NCBI GenBank assembly: GCA_031422315.1 | Contig: JANOQN010000064.1 | Span: 62,001 to 126,000 of the forward strand | DNA: 64,000 nucleotides | Source of the DNA: JANNYA01 sp031422315 | GTDB taxonomy: Bacteria > Pseudomonadota > Gammaproteobacteria > Xanthomonadales > SZUA-5 | Direction: 5' to 3' | Shown: positions 9,196 to 16,092 of the stretch, one piece after another | Layout: each line of letters starts with the position of its first letter | Numbering within the stretch: position 1 is the first letter of the stretch | Position numbers and translations under genes: made by a program | The notes under the pieces: generated by a model | Told to the model about the DNA's origin: nothing | What the model saw: only the letters and a program-made list of their open reading frames with translations | The model's database searches: none

Positions 9196-9431
9196 ATTTC
9201 TTGGACGTCGACGTTGACGTTGGCACACCGGCGCGTGCACATGCCCGCACACAGATAAAGCGTCACTTTTTTGAAGCCCTTTAAGCTGGTTGCTCTCGTT
9301 TTTCCTCGTTTTCCCCAAACGCTAAATAATCCGACGCCGAATTCCGAGGCTCACCTTTGTCAGATTTATCCTACATTTTTCCCTGTCTTTAGGGGCTTAG
9401 GAAGGCAATCGCGACGCGCCAAACTTATCCA

Positions 9432-10391
9432 ATGACCCAAGCGCGTCGCCACCTCGTAGACCCAAATCACGCAGGCACATTTCACTGCATCAACCGCTGT
9501 GTTCGGCGCTCTTGGCTTTGCGGTGAAGACGAATACACGCGTCAAAGTTTCGAACACCGCAAGCCCTGGGTAGAAAAACGCATCTTAGCGCTGGGCGAGA
9601 TATTCGCTTGCGGCATTTATTCGTATGCAGTTATGAGCAACCATCTTCATTTGGTGGTTCACATGAGTCCACAAACATCAAAAGCCTGGACGCCTGACGA
9701 GGTCGCCCAACGCTGGGTGAAACTCTATCCAGCACACACTTCCGAGCTATCCGAGCAAAAAGCCGCCGCGATTGTTGAAAACCCAGGATTAGTCGCTGAA
9801 TATCGATCCAGGTTGACCAATCTGTCGTGGTTAATGAAATCCCTCAGCGAACCAATCGCGCGCAAAGCCAATGCCGAAGATAAAGTCACTGGGCGGTTTT
9901 GGGAAGGCCGATTTAACTGTCAGGCACTGCTATCAGAAAAATCGATTTTGGCGGCGATGACTTACGTCGACTTAAACCCGGTGCGCGCCAATATCGCCAG
10001 CGGCATCAGCACGTCGCGTTACACCAGCATCAAAGCAAGGCATCTTGAGATTTTGCGCGATCAAAGCAGAGCTAGCGAGGCTTTGATGCCGCTGATCGGC
10101 GTAAAGTCGTTCAACGTGCCGACGCTGACGAATGCAGAATACATCGACTTGGTCGATTTCACCGGACGTGAATGGCACGAAGGTAAGCGCGGAAGAATTG
10201 AAGCCACTGAGCCAAAAGCACTTAGAAAGCTTGGGCTGGATAAAGATCATTGGACAATGCGTGTTAAAGGCATTGGCTCAGGTTATTGGCGTGTTGTGGG
10301 TGAACTTGAAGAGTTGATCGACAAGGCTAAGGAAATGGCACAGCGAACGTTGTTTGGGACTGGATTGGCTCGGATTTTGAGCAAGATTTAA
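9432..10391 (+). CDS. REP-associated tyrosine transposase (RAYT), copy 1
   Basis: 319 residues. The protein is a Y1 HUH endonuclease: MSNHLHLVVHMSP contains the metal-binding His-x-His and MTYVDLNPVRA the likely nucleophilic Tyr; GTFHCINRCVRRSWLCGED near the N terminus is the usual family start. Such enzymes nick single-stranded DNA at REP hairpins. REP-like hairpins follow directly at 10480 and 10737, as expected for a RAYT. The copy at 12863-13822 on the opposite strand has the same length and differs in a scatter of residues, so both appear to be under some constraint or to be recent. Confidence 0.93.
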   Translation: MTQARRHLVDPNHAGTFHCINRCVRRSWLCGEDEYTRQSFEHRKPWVEKRILALGEIFACGIYSYAVMSNHLHLVVHMSPQTSKAWTPDEVAQRWVKLYPAHTSELSEQKAAAIVENPGLVAEYRSRLTNLSWLMKSLSEPIARKANAEDKVTGRFWEGRFNCQALLSEKSILAAMTYVDLNPVRANIASGISTSRYTSIKARHLEILRDQSRASEALMPLIGVKSFNVPTLTNAEYIDLVDFTGREWHEGKRGRIEATEPKALRKLGLDKDHWTMRVKGIGSGYWRVVGELEELIDKAKEMAQRTLFGTGLARILSKI

Positions 10392-10479
10392 GGGTTCATT
10401 CCAGTATTAGTTTCGCCGCGCTTGCGGCTGGGTCTGTTGGATTTAAGAAAACTCTATGAATGTCGCTTTAGGCTAAAAG

Positions 10480-10552
10480 ATGAAAAACCAGCGATTTTAA
10501 GGCCGCTGGTTTTTTATTTGCTTTTTGTTTATGAAAAGCGGGTGTCCTGCGC
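10480..10552 (+). repeat. REP element beside RAYT copy 1
   Basis: A hairpin with arms AACCAGCG and CGCTGGTT around TTTTAAGGC is followed by TTTGCTTTTTGTTTATGAAAA and ends in GGGTGTCCTGCGCC. The same plan recurs at 10737 on this strand and at 12433 and 12686 on the other. It is the presumed substrate of the neighbouring transposase. Confidence 0.8.
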
Positions 10553-10560
10553 CCTCTCCT

Positions 10561-10647
10561 GAAGATAAAGTCACGGGTCGATTTTGGGAAATGGCGCAGC
10601 GCACGCTGTTTGGTACGGGGTTGGCTCGGATTTTGAGCAAGATTTAG
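10561..10647 (+). pseudogene. RAYT remnant with precise in-frame internal deletion
   Basis: Twenty-eight codons fuse EDKVTGRFWE from the middle of the RAYT directly to MAQRTLFGTGLARILSKI, its last eighteen residues, and keep the stop codon. About 150 internal codons are missing and the frame is retained. There is no start codon signal or catalytic residue, so it is not a working protein. It is followed by another REP element. Confidence 0.88.
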
Positions 10648-10736
10648 GGCAGCAGTGCAGCATTTTTATGGCCGCGATAGCGGCAGGGAGTGTTGAGTTA
10701 GAGAAACAATTATGAATTGCAATTTAAGATTTAAAA

Positions 10737-10805
10737 TGAAAAACCAGCGGTTTTAACGCCGCTGGTTTTTATTTGCTTTTTATTTAGGAAAATTGGGTGT
10801 CCTGC
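10737..10805 (+). repeat. REP element, second copy on + strand
   Basis: Hairpin arms AACCAGCGG and CCGCTGGTT enclose TTTTAACG; the tail TTTGCTTTTTATTTAGGAAAA and the ending GGGTGTCCTGCGC match the copy at 10480. It follows the deleted RAYT remnant exactly as the 10480 copy follows the intact gene, so RAYT end plus REP was duplicated as a unit. Confidence 0.8.
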
Positions 10806-10999
10806 GCTATTCCCCGCTTGGTTGCTTGAAAATTGAACCATCTCGATATTTCACGTTTGATGTCACTGATAATTAAACGAGAACAAACGAGTTGAATTGT
10901 GCATTGTTACAAGTTAAAAAAAGTCACCGAAGGAACATCTCCTTAGGTGTGGCAATTTAAGACGTAGTTCTCGCAACTATCAAATAATTGGAGTAAGTT

Positions 11000-12259
11000 A
11001 TGATTCGATCAAATGAAGTAAGTCTCTCTAAAATCAGCGGTTTATTTTTGCTAGCATTCGCTGTCAGTACGGCACTAGGCCAAGACCGGAAAATGGGCCA
11101 AAATTACGTGGTCGAAACAGCTGGCTTGAATGCAGCTTTGACCGTAGCGAAAGCAAAAGGCAGCCAAGTAGTCTTTTTGGGTACAGAAATCCAAACGTTT
11201 TCGGGTGAATTTTTCTTTAGCAAACTTAATGAATCGGGTTCAAATCAGATCATCATAGTCGATGGTGGAGAGCAGAAGCCCGATTTGATGCTCAACCTTC
11301 TCGCGAAGGGAAACGTGATTATTTCTTTGGGGAATGCGAAAGTTGATAAAGTTAAAAGCGCTATGGGAATGCTTACTGATGTCGCTAGCACAGGAAAATT
11401 CACGAAAGCGCTTGATGACTACGATAATAATCAAACTTCGGCTTACGTATCTACCTGGATTGATGGAAAAGAGCACGAAAAAGTAACCGTCGAAACACCT
11501 GTTAATGCCTTTTATTTCTCACCTATTGGCGCGTATTATTTTAGCTCGGGCAGGGCGAGCATTCAAGAAGGACTGGTTGAATCAATTTCTTGGGCAGCCG
11601 ACGTAGTTGCATCTAACAGACCACCGTTGTCAAAAGCGTACACTTTGGGAACTTGGGAGCTTAAACAAACTAGGATAAATACTTGTGAGGCTAAAAACCC
11701 TTGGGATACAACGAAAGTTTCAGGCACCAACACTTTTTCATATGGTTTGAACCAGCTCCAAGAAAACAATTCCAGTTATAACTATCTTGGAATCCAAACA
11801 ACCAGCTCAATGTATCCTAATAGGAGCCGCGATAACCGCAATAAATCCAACAGAACTTCAGTTTTCGCCGCAAATCCTGTAAGCACTATTGATATTCATG
11901 ATTATCAGCCCCGTCAAACAGCCGCGAGTTCGACAAACACCTACACCCTCGGAGTAAACTCTACTGGCGCTAGCGGCACTATGGCCGGAGGCTATACAAT
12001 TACGAATGTCTTGATCAGTGATTATACAAAACTAGACCAAGAGATTGCTGATTGGAAGCACACGATAAGCAGAATTAGTTCTGACGAGGCAAAAAACACG
12101 CTGACTTTTGAGCCTGATGTGATTTTTAGAGCTGCTAACTCGGTTGTAAATCCTTGGACTGGAATAAGTTACGTAAACGTTGCTGAGTTTCAAAGTTACA
12201 ACTACGCGGGGTTGTTGTACAGGACCAGCTCATGCTCAATTGGTTGGAATGGCTCCTGA
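11000..12259 (+). CDS. Uncharacterised secreted protein inside the RAYT composite
   Basis: 419 residues with GGAG ahead of the ATG at 11000. Residues 1-27 form a Sec signal peptide (ISGLFLLAFAVSTALGQ). I do not recognise the mature protein. It has an alpha/beta-looking first part (residues 35-150, with SQVVFLGTEI and NQIIIVDGGEQKPDLM), then a Ser/Thr/Asn-rich part with alternating hydrophobics (residues 215-330), two isolated cysteine regions, and a last block GGYTITNVLISDYTKLDQEI then DWKHTISRISSDEAK. That pattern would suit an exported beta-rich protein such as a toxin or adhesin, but no catalytic motif is visible. The gene is AT-richer than its neighbours and is the only cargo between the two RAYT arms, which suggests transfer. 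Confidence 0.75.
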   Translation: MIRSNEVSLSKISGLFLLAFAVSTALGQDRKMGQNYVVETAGLNAALTVAKAKGSQVVFLGTEIQTFSGEFFFSKLNESGSNQIIIVDGGEQKPDLMLNLLAKGNVIISLGNAKVDKVKSAMGMLTDVASTGKFTKALDDYDNNQTSAYVSTWIDGKEHEKVTVETPVNAFYFSPIGAYYFSSGRASIQEGLVESISWAADVVASNRPPLSKAYTLGTWELKQTRINTCEAKNPWDTTKVSGTNTFSYGLNQLQENNSSYNYLGIQTTSSMYPNRSRDNRNKSNRTSVFAANPVSTIDIHDYQPRQTAASSTNTYTLGVNSTGASGTMAGGYTITNVLISDYTKLDQEIADWKHTISRISSDEAKNTLTFEPDVIFRAANSVVNPWTGISYVNVAEFQSYNYAGLLYRTSSCSIGWNGS

Positions 12260-12303
12260 TGTAAATCATCATAGGACTGGTGTGTAATTTCAAATTTTTT
12301 TGG

Positions 12304-12372
12304 CCATGCTCATGCTCAACGCGCAGGATGCTCATGCTCAACGAACGCGCAGGACAACGAACGCGCAGGACA
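12304..12372. repeat. Short direct repeats after the cargo gene
   Basis: The motif GCTCATGCTCAAC is repeated twice and AACGAACGCGCAGGAC twice in close succession, with a shorter AACGCGCAGGA version ahead of them. They lie between the cargo stop codon and the hairpin at 12375. They look like slippage products at the junction of the cargo with the repeat arm. Confidence 0.6.
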
Positions 12373-12374
12373 TC

Positions 12375-12402
12375 CAGTGCGCCAAGCGAAGCTGGCGCAC
12401 TG
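12375..12402. repeat. Perfect 10-bp hairpin after the cargo gene
   Basis: CAGTGCGCCA at 12375-12384 and TGGCGCACTG at 12393-12402 form a GC-rich stem with an eight-base loop. There is no T tract behind it on either strand, so a classical intrinsic terminator is not shown; it may be a nuclease or transposase recognition hairpin or a transcript-end stabiliser. Confidence 0.55.
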
Positions 12403-12432
12403 CAGGAGGTGCAGGACATCGAGAACGAACAG

Positions 12433-12512
12433 CACGGGACACCCGCTTTTCATAAATAAAAAGCAAATAAAAAGCCAGCGGCCTTAAAACCGCTGGTTTT
12501 TCATCTTCTAGC
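12433..12512 (-). repeat. REP element, inner copy on - strand
   Basis: On the - strand this reads as AACCAGCGG, TTTTAAGG, CCGCTGG, then the T-rich tail TTTGCTTTTTATTTATGAAAA and GCGGGTGTCCCGTGC. It mirrors the element at 10737. Confidence 0.8.
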
Positions 12513-12592
12513 CTAAACCTGGATTCATAGCATTATCTAAAACTCAACGCCCCCAGCCGCAAGCGCGGCGAAACTAATACTGGAATGAACCC

Positions 12593-12680
12593 TTAAATCT
12601 TGCTCAAAATTCGAGCCAGTCCAGTTCCAAATAGCGTTCGCTGCGCCATTTCCTTAGCCTTGTCGATCAACTCTTCAAGT
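12593..12680 (-). pseudogene. RAYT remnant (C-terminal end only)
   Basis: On the - strand the segment encodes the last 29 codons of the RAYT, from the ELEELIDKAKEMAQRTLFG region to ARILSKI and the stop at 12593. Homology stops abruptly at 12680, where the next REP element begins. It is the counterpart of the deleted copy at 10561 but retains a different part of the gene. Confidence 0.85.
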
Positions 12681-12685
12681 TAAAA

Positions 12686-12772
12686 GCACGGGACACCCGC
12701 TCCCGCTTTTAATAAACAAAAAGCAAATAAACAGCCATCGGACTTAAAATCGCTGGCTTTTCATCTTTTAGC
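12686..12772 (-). repeat. REP element beside RAYT copy 2
   Basis: On the - strand: AGCCAGCG, ATTTTAAGTCC, GATGGCTG, then the conserved T-rich tail and GCGGGAGCGGGTGTCCC. The hairpin has small mismatches, and GCGGG is duplicated relative to the other copies. It lies just downstream of the second RAYT gene. Confidence 0.75.
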
Positions 12773-12862
12773 CTCTTTCAGCCTAAAGCGACATTCATAG
12801 TGTTTTCTTAAACGCAACAGACCCAGCCGCAAGCGCGGCGAAACTAATGCTGAAATGAGCCC

Positions 12863-13822
12863 TTAAATCTTGCTTAAAATCCGAGCCAATCCCGTTCCAA
12901 ATAGCGTGCGCTGCGCCATTTCCTTAGCCTTGTCGATCAACTCTTCAAGTTCACCCACAACACGCCAATAACCAGACCCAATGCCTTTAACGCGCGTCGT
13001 CCAATGGTCTTTATCGAGCCCAAGCTTTCTAAGTGCTTTTGGCTCAGTGGCTTCAATTCTTCCGCGCTTACCTTCGTGCCATTCGCGTCCGGTGAAATCG
13101 ACCAAGTCAATGTATTCTGCATTCGTGAGCGTCGGCACGTTGAATGATTTGACACCAATCAGTGGCACCAATGGCGCGCTAGCGTTGCTTTGATCGCGCA
13201 AAATCTCAAGATGCCTTGATTTGATGCTGGTGTAACGCGACGTGCTGATGCCTTCTGCGATATTGGCGCGCACCGGGTTCAAATCAACGTACGTCATAGC
13301 CGCAAGAATCGATTTTTCCGACAGCAGCGCCTGACATTTAAATCGGCCCTCCCAAAATCGACCCGTGACTTTATCTTCAACATTCGCCCTGCGCGCAATC
13401 GGCTCGCTGAGTGACTTCATGAGCCACGACAAGTTAGTCAGACGGGATCGATATTCTGCAACGGCTTTTGAGTTATCAACAATTGCAGCTGCCTTTTGTG
13501 CACACAATTCGGGCGTGTGTGCTGGGTAGAGTTTCACCCAGCGCTCGGCGACCTCTTCATTGCTCCATGTGGATGAAGTTTCCGGGCTCATGTGCACCAC
13601 CAGATGCAGGTGATTGCTCATCACCGCCCATGAGTAAATCCCGCAAGCAAAAATGCCGCCTAATTCTAAAATTCGTTGTTCAACCCATGATTTTCGATGG
13701 TCGAAAGACTTCTCGAGATACGTATCAATGCCACACAGCCAAGAGCGCCGAACACAGCGATTGATGCAGTGAAATGTGCCTGCGTGATTTGGGTCTACGA
13801 GATGGCGGCGGGCTTGGGTCAT
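12863..13822 (-). CDS. REP-associated tyrosine transposase (RAYT), copy 2
   Basis: 319 residues from the ATG at 13822 (MTQARRHLVDPNHAGTFHCI), the same start as copy 1; the frame continues upstream for 25 codons but that part is non-coding sequence shared with the copy 1 leader. The HUH motif (MSNHLHLVVHMSP) and the Tyr segment (MTYVDLNPVRANIAEG) are intact. It differs from copy 1 at scattered positions, for example GEDEYTRQSF against GIDTYLEKSF. It faces copy 1 across the cargo gene. Confidence 0.93.
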   Translation of the reverse strand: MTQARRHLVDPNHAGTFHCINRCVRRSWLCGIDTYLEKSFDHRKSWVEQRILELGGIFACGIYSWAVMSNHLHLVVHMSPETSSTWSNEEVAERWVKLYPAHTPELCAQKAAAIVDNSKAVAEYRSRLTNLSWLMKSLSEPIARRANVEDKVTGRFWEGRFKCQALLSEKSILAAMTYVDLNPVRANIAEGISTSRYTSIKSRHLEILRDQSNASAPLVPLIGVKSFNVPTLTNAEYIDLVDFTGREWHEGKRGRIEATEPKALRKLGLDKDHWTTRVKGIGSGYWRVVGELEELIDKAKEMAQRTLFGTGLARILSKI

Positions 13823-14070
13823 TGGATAAGTTTGGCGCGTCGCGATTGCCTTCCTAAGACCCAAATGACAGAAAGAAATGTAGGGCAATTCTGACAAAGG
13901 TTAGCCTCGGAATTCGGCGTCGGATTATTTAGCATTGGGGAAAACGAGGAAAAACGAGAGCAACTAGCGCGAGTTCTGCGTTCGCATTCGACACGCTAAA
14001 ACGTGTGTGCAAGTTAAAGCGACCGCAGACGCCCATTTTCCGAGCACTTGTTTTGTCTGCCACTTTAATC

Positions 14071-14083
14071 AACCCTATAGGTT
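14071..14083. promoter_or_regulatory. Probable MqsA operator
   Basis: AACC-CTATA-GGTT is a palindrome 11 bases ahead of the mqsR start codon. The E. coli MqsA antitoxin binds AACCT-spacer-AGGTT palindromes in its own promoter, and this site is a close match. The TATA core may at the same time be part of the -10 element, so bound MqsA would block transcription. Confidence 0.65.
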
Positions 14084-14093
14084 AATATGCCGC

Positions 14094-14390
14094 ATGGAAA
14101 AACGTACGCCGCACTGCAAATTAGCTACCGTCAAAATTCTGATAGAGGAAGGCAAAGTTCGCATGACTTACGGTGCACTCGAAGGCGCGAAGCGGCTTGG
14201 GCTTGATCGGCGCGGCATCCTTGAAGTGCTGCTGACATTGGAATCTAGCGACTTCACCAAAAGTATGACGACCTATGCTGACCACACCATTTGGCAAGAC
14301 GTTTACTGCCCGAAGAGTTCGGTTGGCGATATTTACCTCAAACTGACCGTTATTGAAGATGTGTTAGTTGTTTCGTTTAAGGAGCTATAG
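14094..14390 (+). CDS. mqsR: MqsR-type mRNA interferase toxin
   Basis: 98 residues from the ATG at 14094, the same length as E. coli MqsR; a longer upstream frame would read through the operator and is not used. The sequence MEKRTPHCKLATVK, the segment SSDFTKSMTTYADHTIWQDV and the C-terminal TVIEDVLVVSFKEL align closely with MqsR, including the conserved Lys and Tyr/His residues of its RelE-like RNase fold. MqsR cleaves mRNA at GCN sequences. The antitoxin gene follows two bases after the stop, giving the unusual toxin-first order of the family. Confidence 0.95.
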   Translation: MEKRTPHCKLATVKILIEEGKVRMTYGALEGAKRLGLDRRGILEVLLTLESSDFTKSMTTYADHTIWQDVYCPKSSVGDIYLKLTVIEDVLVVSFKEL

Positions 14391-14392
14391 AA

Positions 14393-14794
14393 ATGAAATG
14401 TCCTATGTGTGGCGCTGCGGAACTGATCCAAGATACGCGTGATCTTGCTTATTCTTACAAAGGTGAAAGCACCACGATTCTGGCGGTCACGGGTGATTTT
14501 TGTCCGGCGTGTTCCGAAGGGTTGTTAGATTCAGAACAATCTGATTATTTTAGTTCGGCAATTGGCGACTTCAATGCGCAAGTAGATGCTTCGATTGTAG
14601 ACCCCAACTTTATTGCAAATGTTCGAAAAAAACTTGCACTTGATCAGCGTGAGGCCGCAAAAATTTTCGGCGGTGGAGTGAATGCCTTTTCACGCTACGA
14701 AACCGGCAAAACGAGGCCGTCACTTGCGCTTGTGAAACTGTTGAAGGTGCTGGATCGTCACCCGGATTTGTTGCAAGAAGTGAGAGCAGCTTAG
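14393..14794 (+). CDS. mqsA: MqsA-type antitoxin
   Basis: 133 residues. The N-terminal domain has MKCPMCG and FCPACSEG, the two CxxC pairs that hold zinc and cover the toxin; the C-terminal domain VRKKLALDQREAAKIFGGG followed by NAFSRYETGKTRPS is an Xre-type helix-turn-helix that binds the operator. The arrangement and length match E. coli MqsA. It is co-transcribed with mqsR and should autoregulate the pair. Confidence 0.95.
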   Translation: MKCPMCGAAELIQDTRDLAYSYKGESTTILAVTGDFCPACSEGLLDSEQSDYFSSAIGDFNAQVDASIVDPNFIANVRKKLALDQREAAKIFGGGVNAFSRYETGKTRPSLALVKLLKVLDRHPDLLQEVRAA

Positions 14795-14803
14795 ATTTTT
14801 TAA

Positions 14804-14970
14804 TCAGATTTGCTTGCGCTGGTCAAAACGCAAACCTGTGAAGCTATCGGGGCGCGGCACCGATCGACGGAAAAGCGCAGAAAATCCGCTATCGATCAGC
14901 TTATCAAGTTCACCCAAGACGCGCCGTTTGCGTGATGAGGTTCGACAAGTTGGCGGCGGGCTTGGGTCAT
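14804..14970 (-). pseudogene. Diverged RAYT remnant with large internal deletion
   Basis: On the - strand the ATG at 14970 begins MTQARRQLVEPHHA, a good RAYT start, and the sequence then jumps to a C-terminal RAYT segment (RVLGELDKLIDSGFSALFRR and on to a stop at 14804) in another frame. The sequence differs from the two intact copies and represents another RAYT lineage. It lies between mqsA and the next toxin-antitoxin pair. Confidence 0.75.
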
Positions 14971-15122
14971 GCACAAAGTTTGAACATGTTGGTGTTGCAT
15001 TTGCATCGGGCTGGGCTGGGTTTGGGCTCAGATTTGTCTTGGTGTGGCCCCAGGTTATGTTGTATTTGCGAATTAGCCAAGTGCGGTCTACCATTAGCTA
15101 AGTCCACGAAGGATTCCCGCCA

Positions 15123-15359
15123 ATGAACGTGAATGTGCTTGACGCCAAAACAAACCTATCGAAATTGATTCAGCGCGCTTTGAACGGTGAAGACATTGTG
15201 CTGGCTCGAAACGGCACGCCTGCGGTGCGATTGGTGCCGATCAGCACGCCAAAAATATTACGTCCGATGGGTTTGGGCAAAATCGAAGTCGACGATGACT
15301 TTCTTGCAAGATCGCTTGCGCCACTTTCAGCGGAAGCACTGAGCGCTTGGTATGACTGA
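15123..15359 (+). CDS. Phd/YefM-family antitoxin
   Basis: 78 residues. The N-terminal part (MNVNVLDAKTNLSKLIQRAL then NGEDIVLARNGTPAVRLVPI) is a clear Phd/YefM DNA-binding domain. The C-terminal tail (GLGKIEVDDDFLARSLAPLS) is of the type that fills the groove of a PIN toxin. It overlaps the toxin gene by eight bases. Confidence 0.88.
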   Translation: MNVNVLDAKTNLSKLIQRALNGEDIVLARNGTPAVRLVPISTPKILRPMGLGKIEVDDDFLARSLAPLSAEALSAWYD

Positions 15360-15741
15360 AGTCTTGCTCGATACGCACGCGTTCATTTCGTTTGACTTAG
15401 CCCCAGAAAAACTTAGCCTGCGTGCACGCGCGCTCATTCAGAACCCGGAAACCGTGGTATTTGTTTCGCCGATGACCGCCTGGGAATTGGGAATCAAATT
15501 CGCACTTGGCAAGCTTCCCGAAGCACAAATGATGGTGCAGAAGTTTCATCAGAAACTGGCGCAATACCAGTTTCTGGAATTGGCTTTTACGTCATCAGAT
15601 GCGTTGCGTGCAGCAAACCTTCCAGCACAGCACAAAGACCCTTTTGATCGGGCGCTTGCCGCGCAAGCGTTAGAACGAAATATTGCCATTGTTAGCGCCG
15701 ATAGCGCGCTTGATTTGTTGGGTGTTAGTCGTTTTTGGTAG
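15352..15741 (+). CDS. PIN-domain toxin (VapC-like)
   Basis: 129 residues. MTEVLLDTHAFISFDLAPEK is the first PIN strand, PMTAWELGIKFALGKL holds the conserved Glu, and HKDPFDRALAAQALE and IVSADSAL carry the last acidic positions. The combination with a Phd/YefM antitoxin is common for this PIN subgroup. The ATG lies inside the antitoxin gene, so translation of the pair is coupled. Confidence 0.9.
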   Translation: MTEVLLDTHAFISFDLAPEKLSLRARALIQNPETVVFVSPMTAWELGIKFALGKLPEAQMMVQKFHQKLAQYQFLELAFTSSDALRAANLPAQHKDPFDRALAAQALERNIAIVSADSALDLLGVSRFW

Positions 15742-16092
15742 TGCCAAATCGGCAATGAAAACTGCGCGAAACAGACACTTTTAATTGGCCACTCCATTTG
15801 CTAGCTACACATATTTAGCCTGCGCAAACACTTGACGCAGCGGTAGTGATTCCTGCTACGCGTTTTTGACTTCGCCAAGGCTTAAAGATACCTAGCCGGT
15901 ACAAAAGACACGCAGGCTGAGATACGCACTTTTAGACCTAACATTTTCAAGCTTTTAGAGCTGCCACGAGCAATCTAGTCGCTGCGGGCTGCAGCGTAAA
16001 AAGTTGATTTTTTGACCGACGGATAAGTTGTGACTTGAATTCGGCTACACATGATCAAATTCAAGGCGCGTGCAGTAAAGATCGTCGTCGAT
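15742..16092. other. Intergenic region without a recognised feature
   Basis: About 350 bases between two converging genes, the PIN toxin and the kinase. No coding frame, strong hairpin or repeat family was recognised here. Confidence 0.4.

Larger units (their letters stand above)
9289..13964. mobile_element. RAYT-bounded composite segment with long inverted-repeat arms
   Basis: The left arm (9289-10552) and the right arm (12686-13964) are near-identical in opposite orientation. Each arm contains, from outside to inside, a 140-base leader with two ACGAG pentamers ten bases apart, a full 319-codon RAYT gene and a REP hairpin. Inside each arm lies a further REP element beside a broken RAYT copy. 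The centre holds a single gene for an unrecognised secreted protein (11000-12259). No obvious target duplication flanks the outer ends. RAYTs are normally domesticated single genes that move REP sequences, so the arrangement could come from inverted duplication rather than composite transposition. Confidence 0.7.

Noticed and set aside
10480..12772. A CRISPR array, suggested by several similar palindromic repeats
   Set aside because: There are only four REP-like elements here, with irregular spacing, two per strand, separated by transposase remnants and a gene; no cas gene is present.
6648..15741. A chromosomal integron cassette array, because many toxin-antitoxin pairs stand in the same orientation
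   Set aside because: No integrase gene and no repeated attC-like sites with RYYYAAC and GTTRRRY cores were found between modules; one module is on the opposite strand and the spacers carry RAYT and REP sequence instead.
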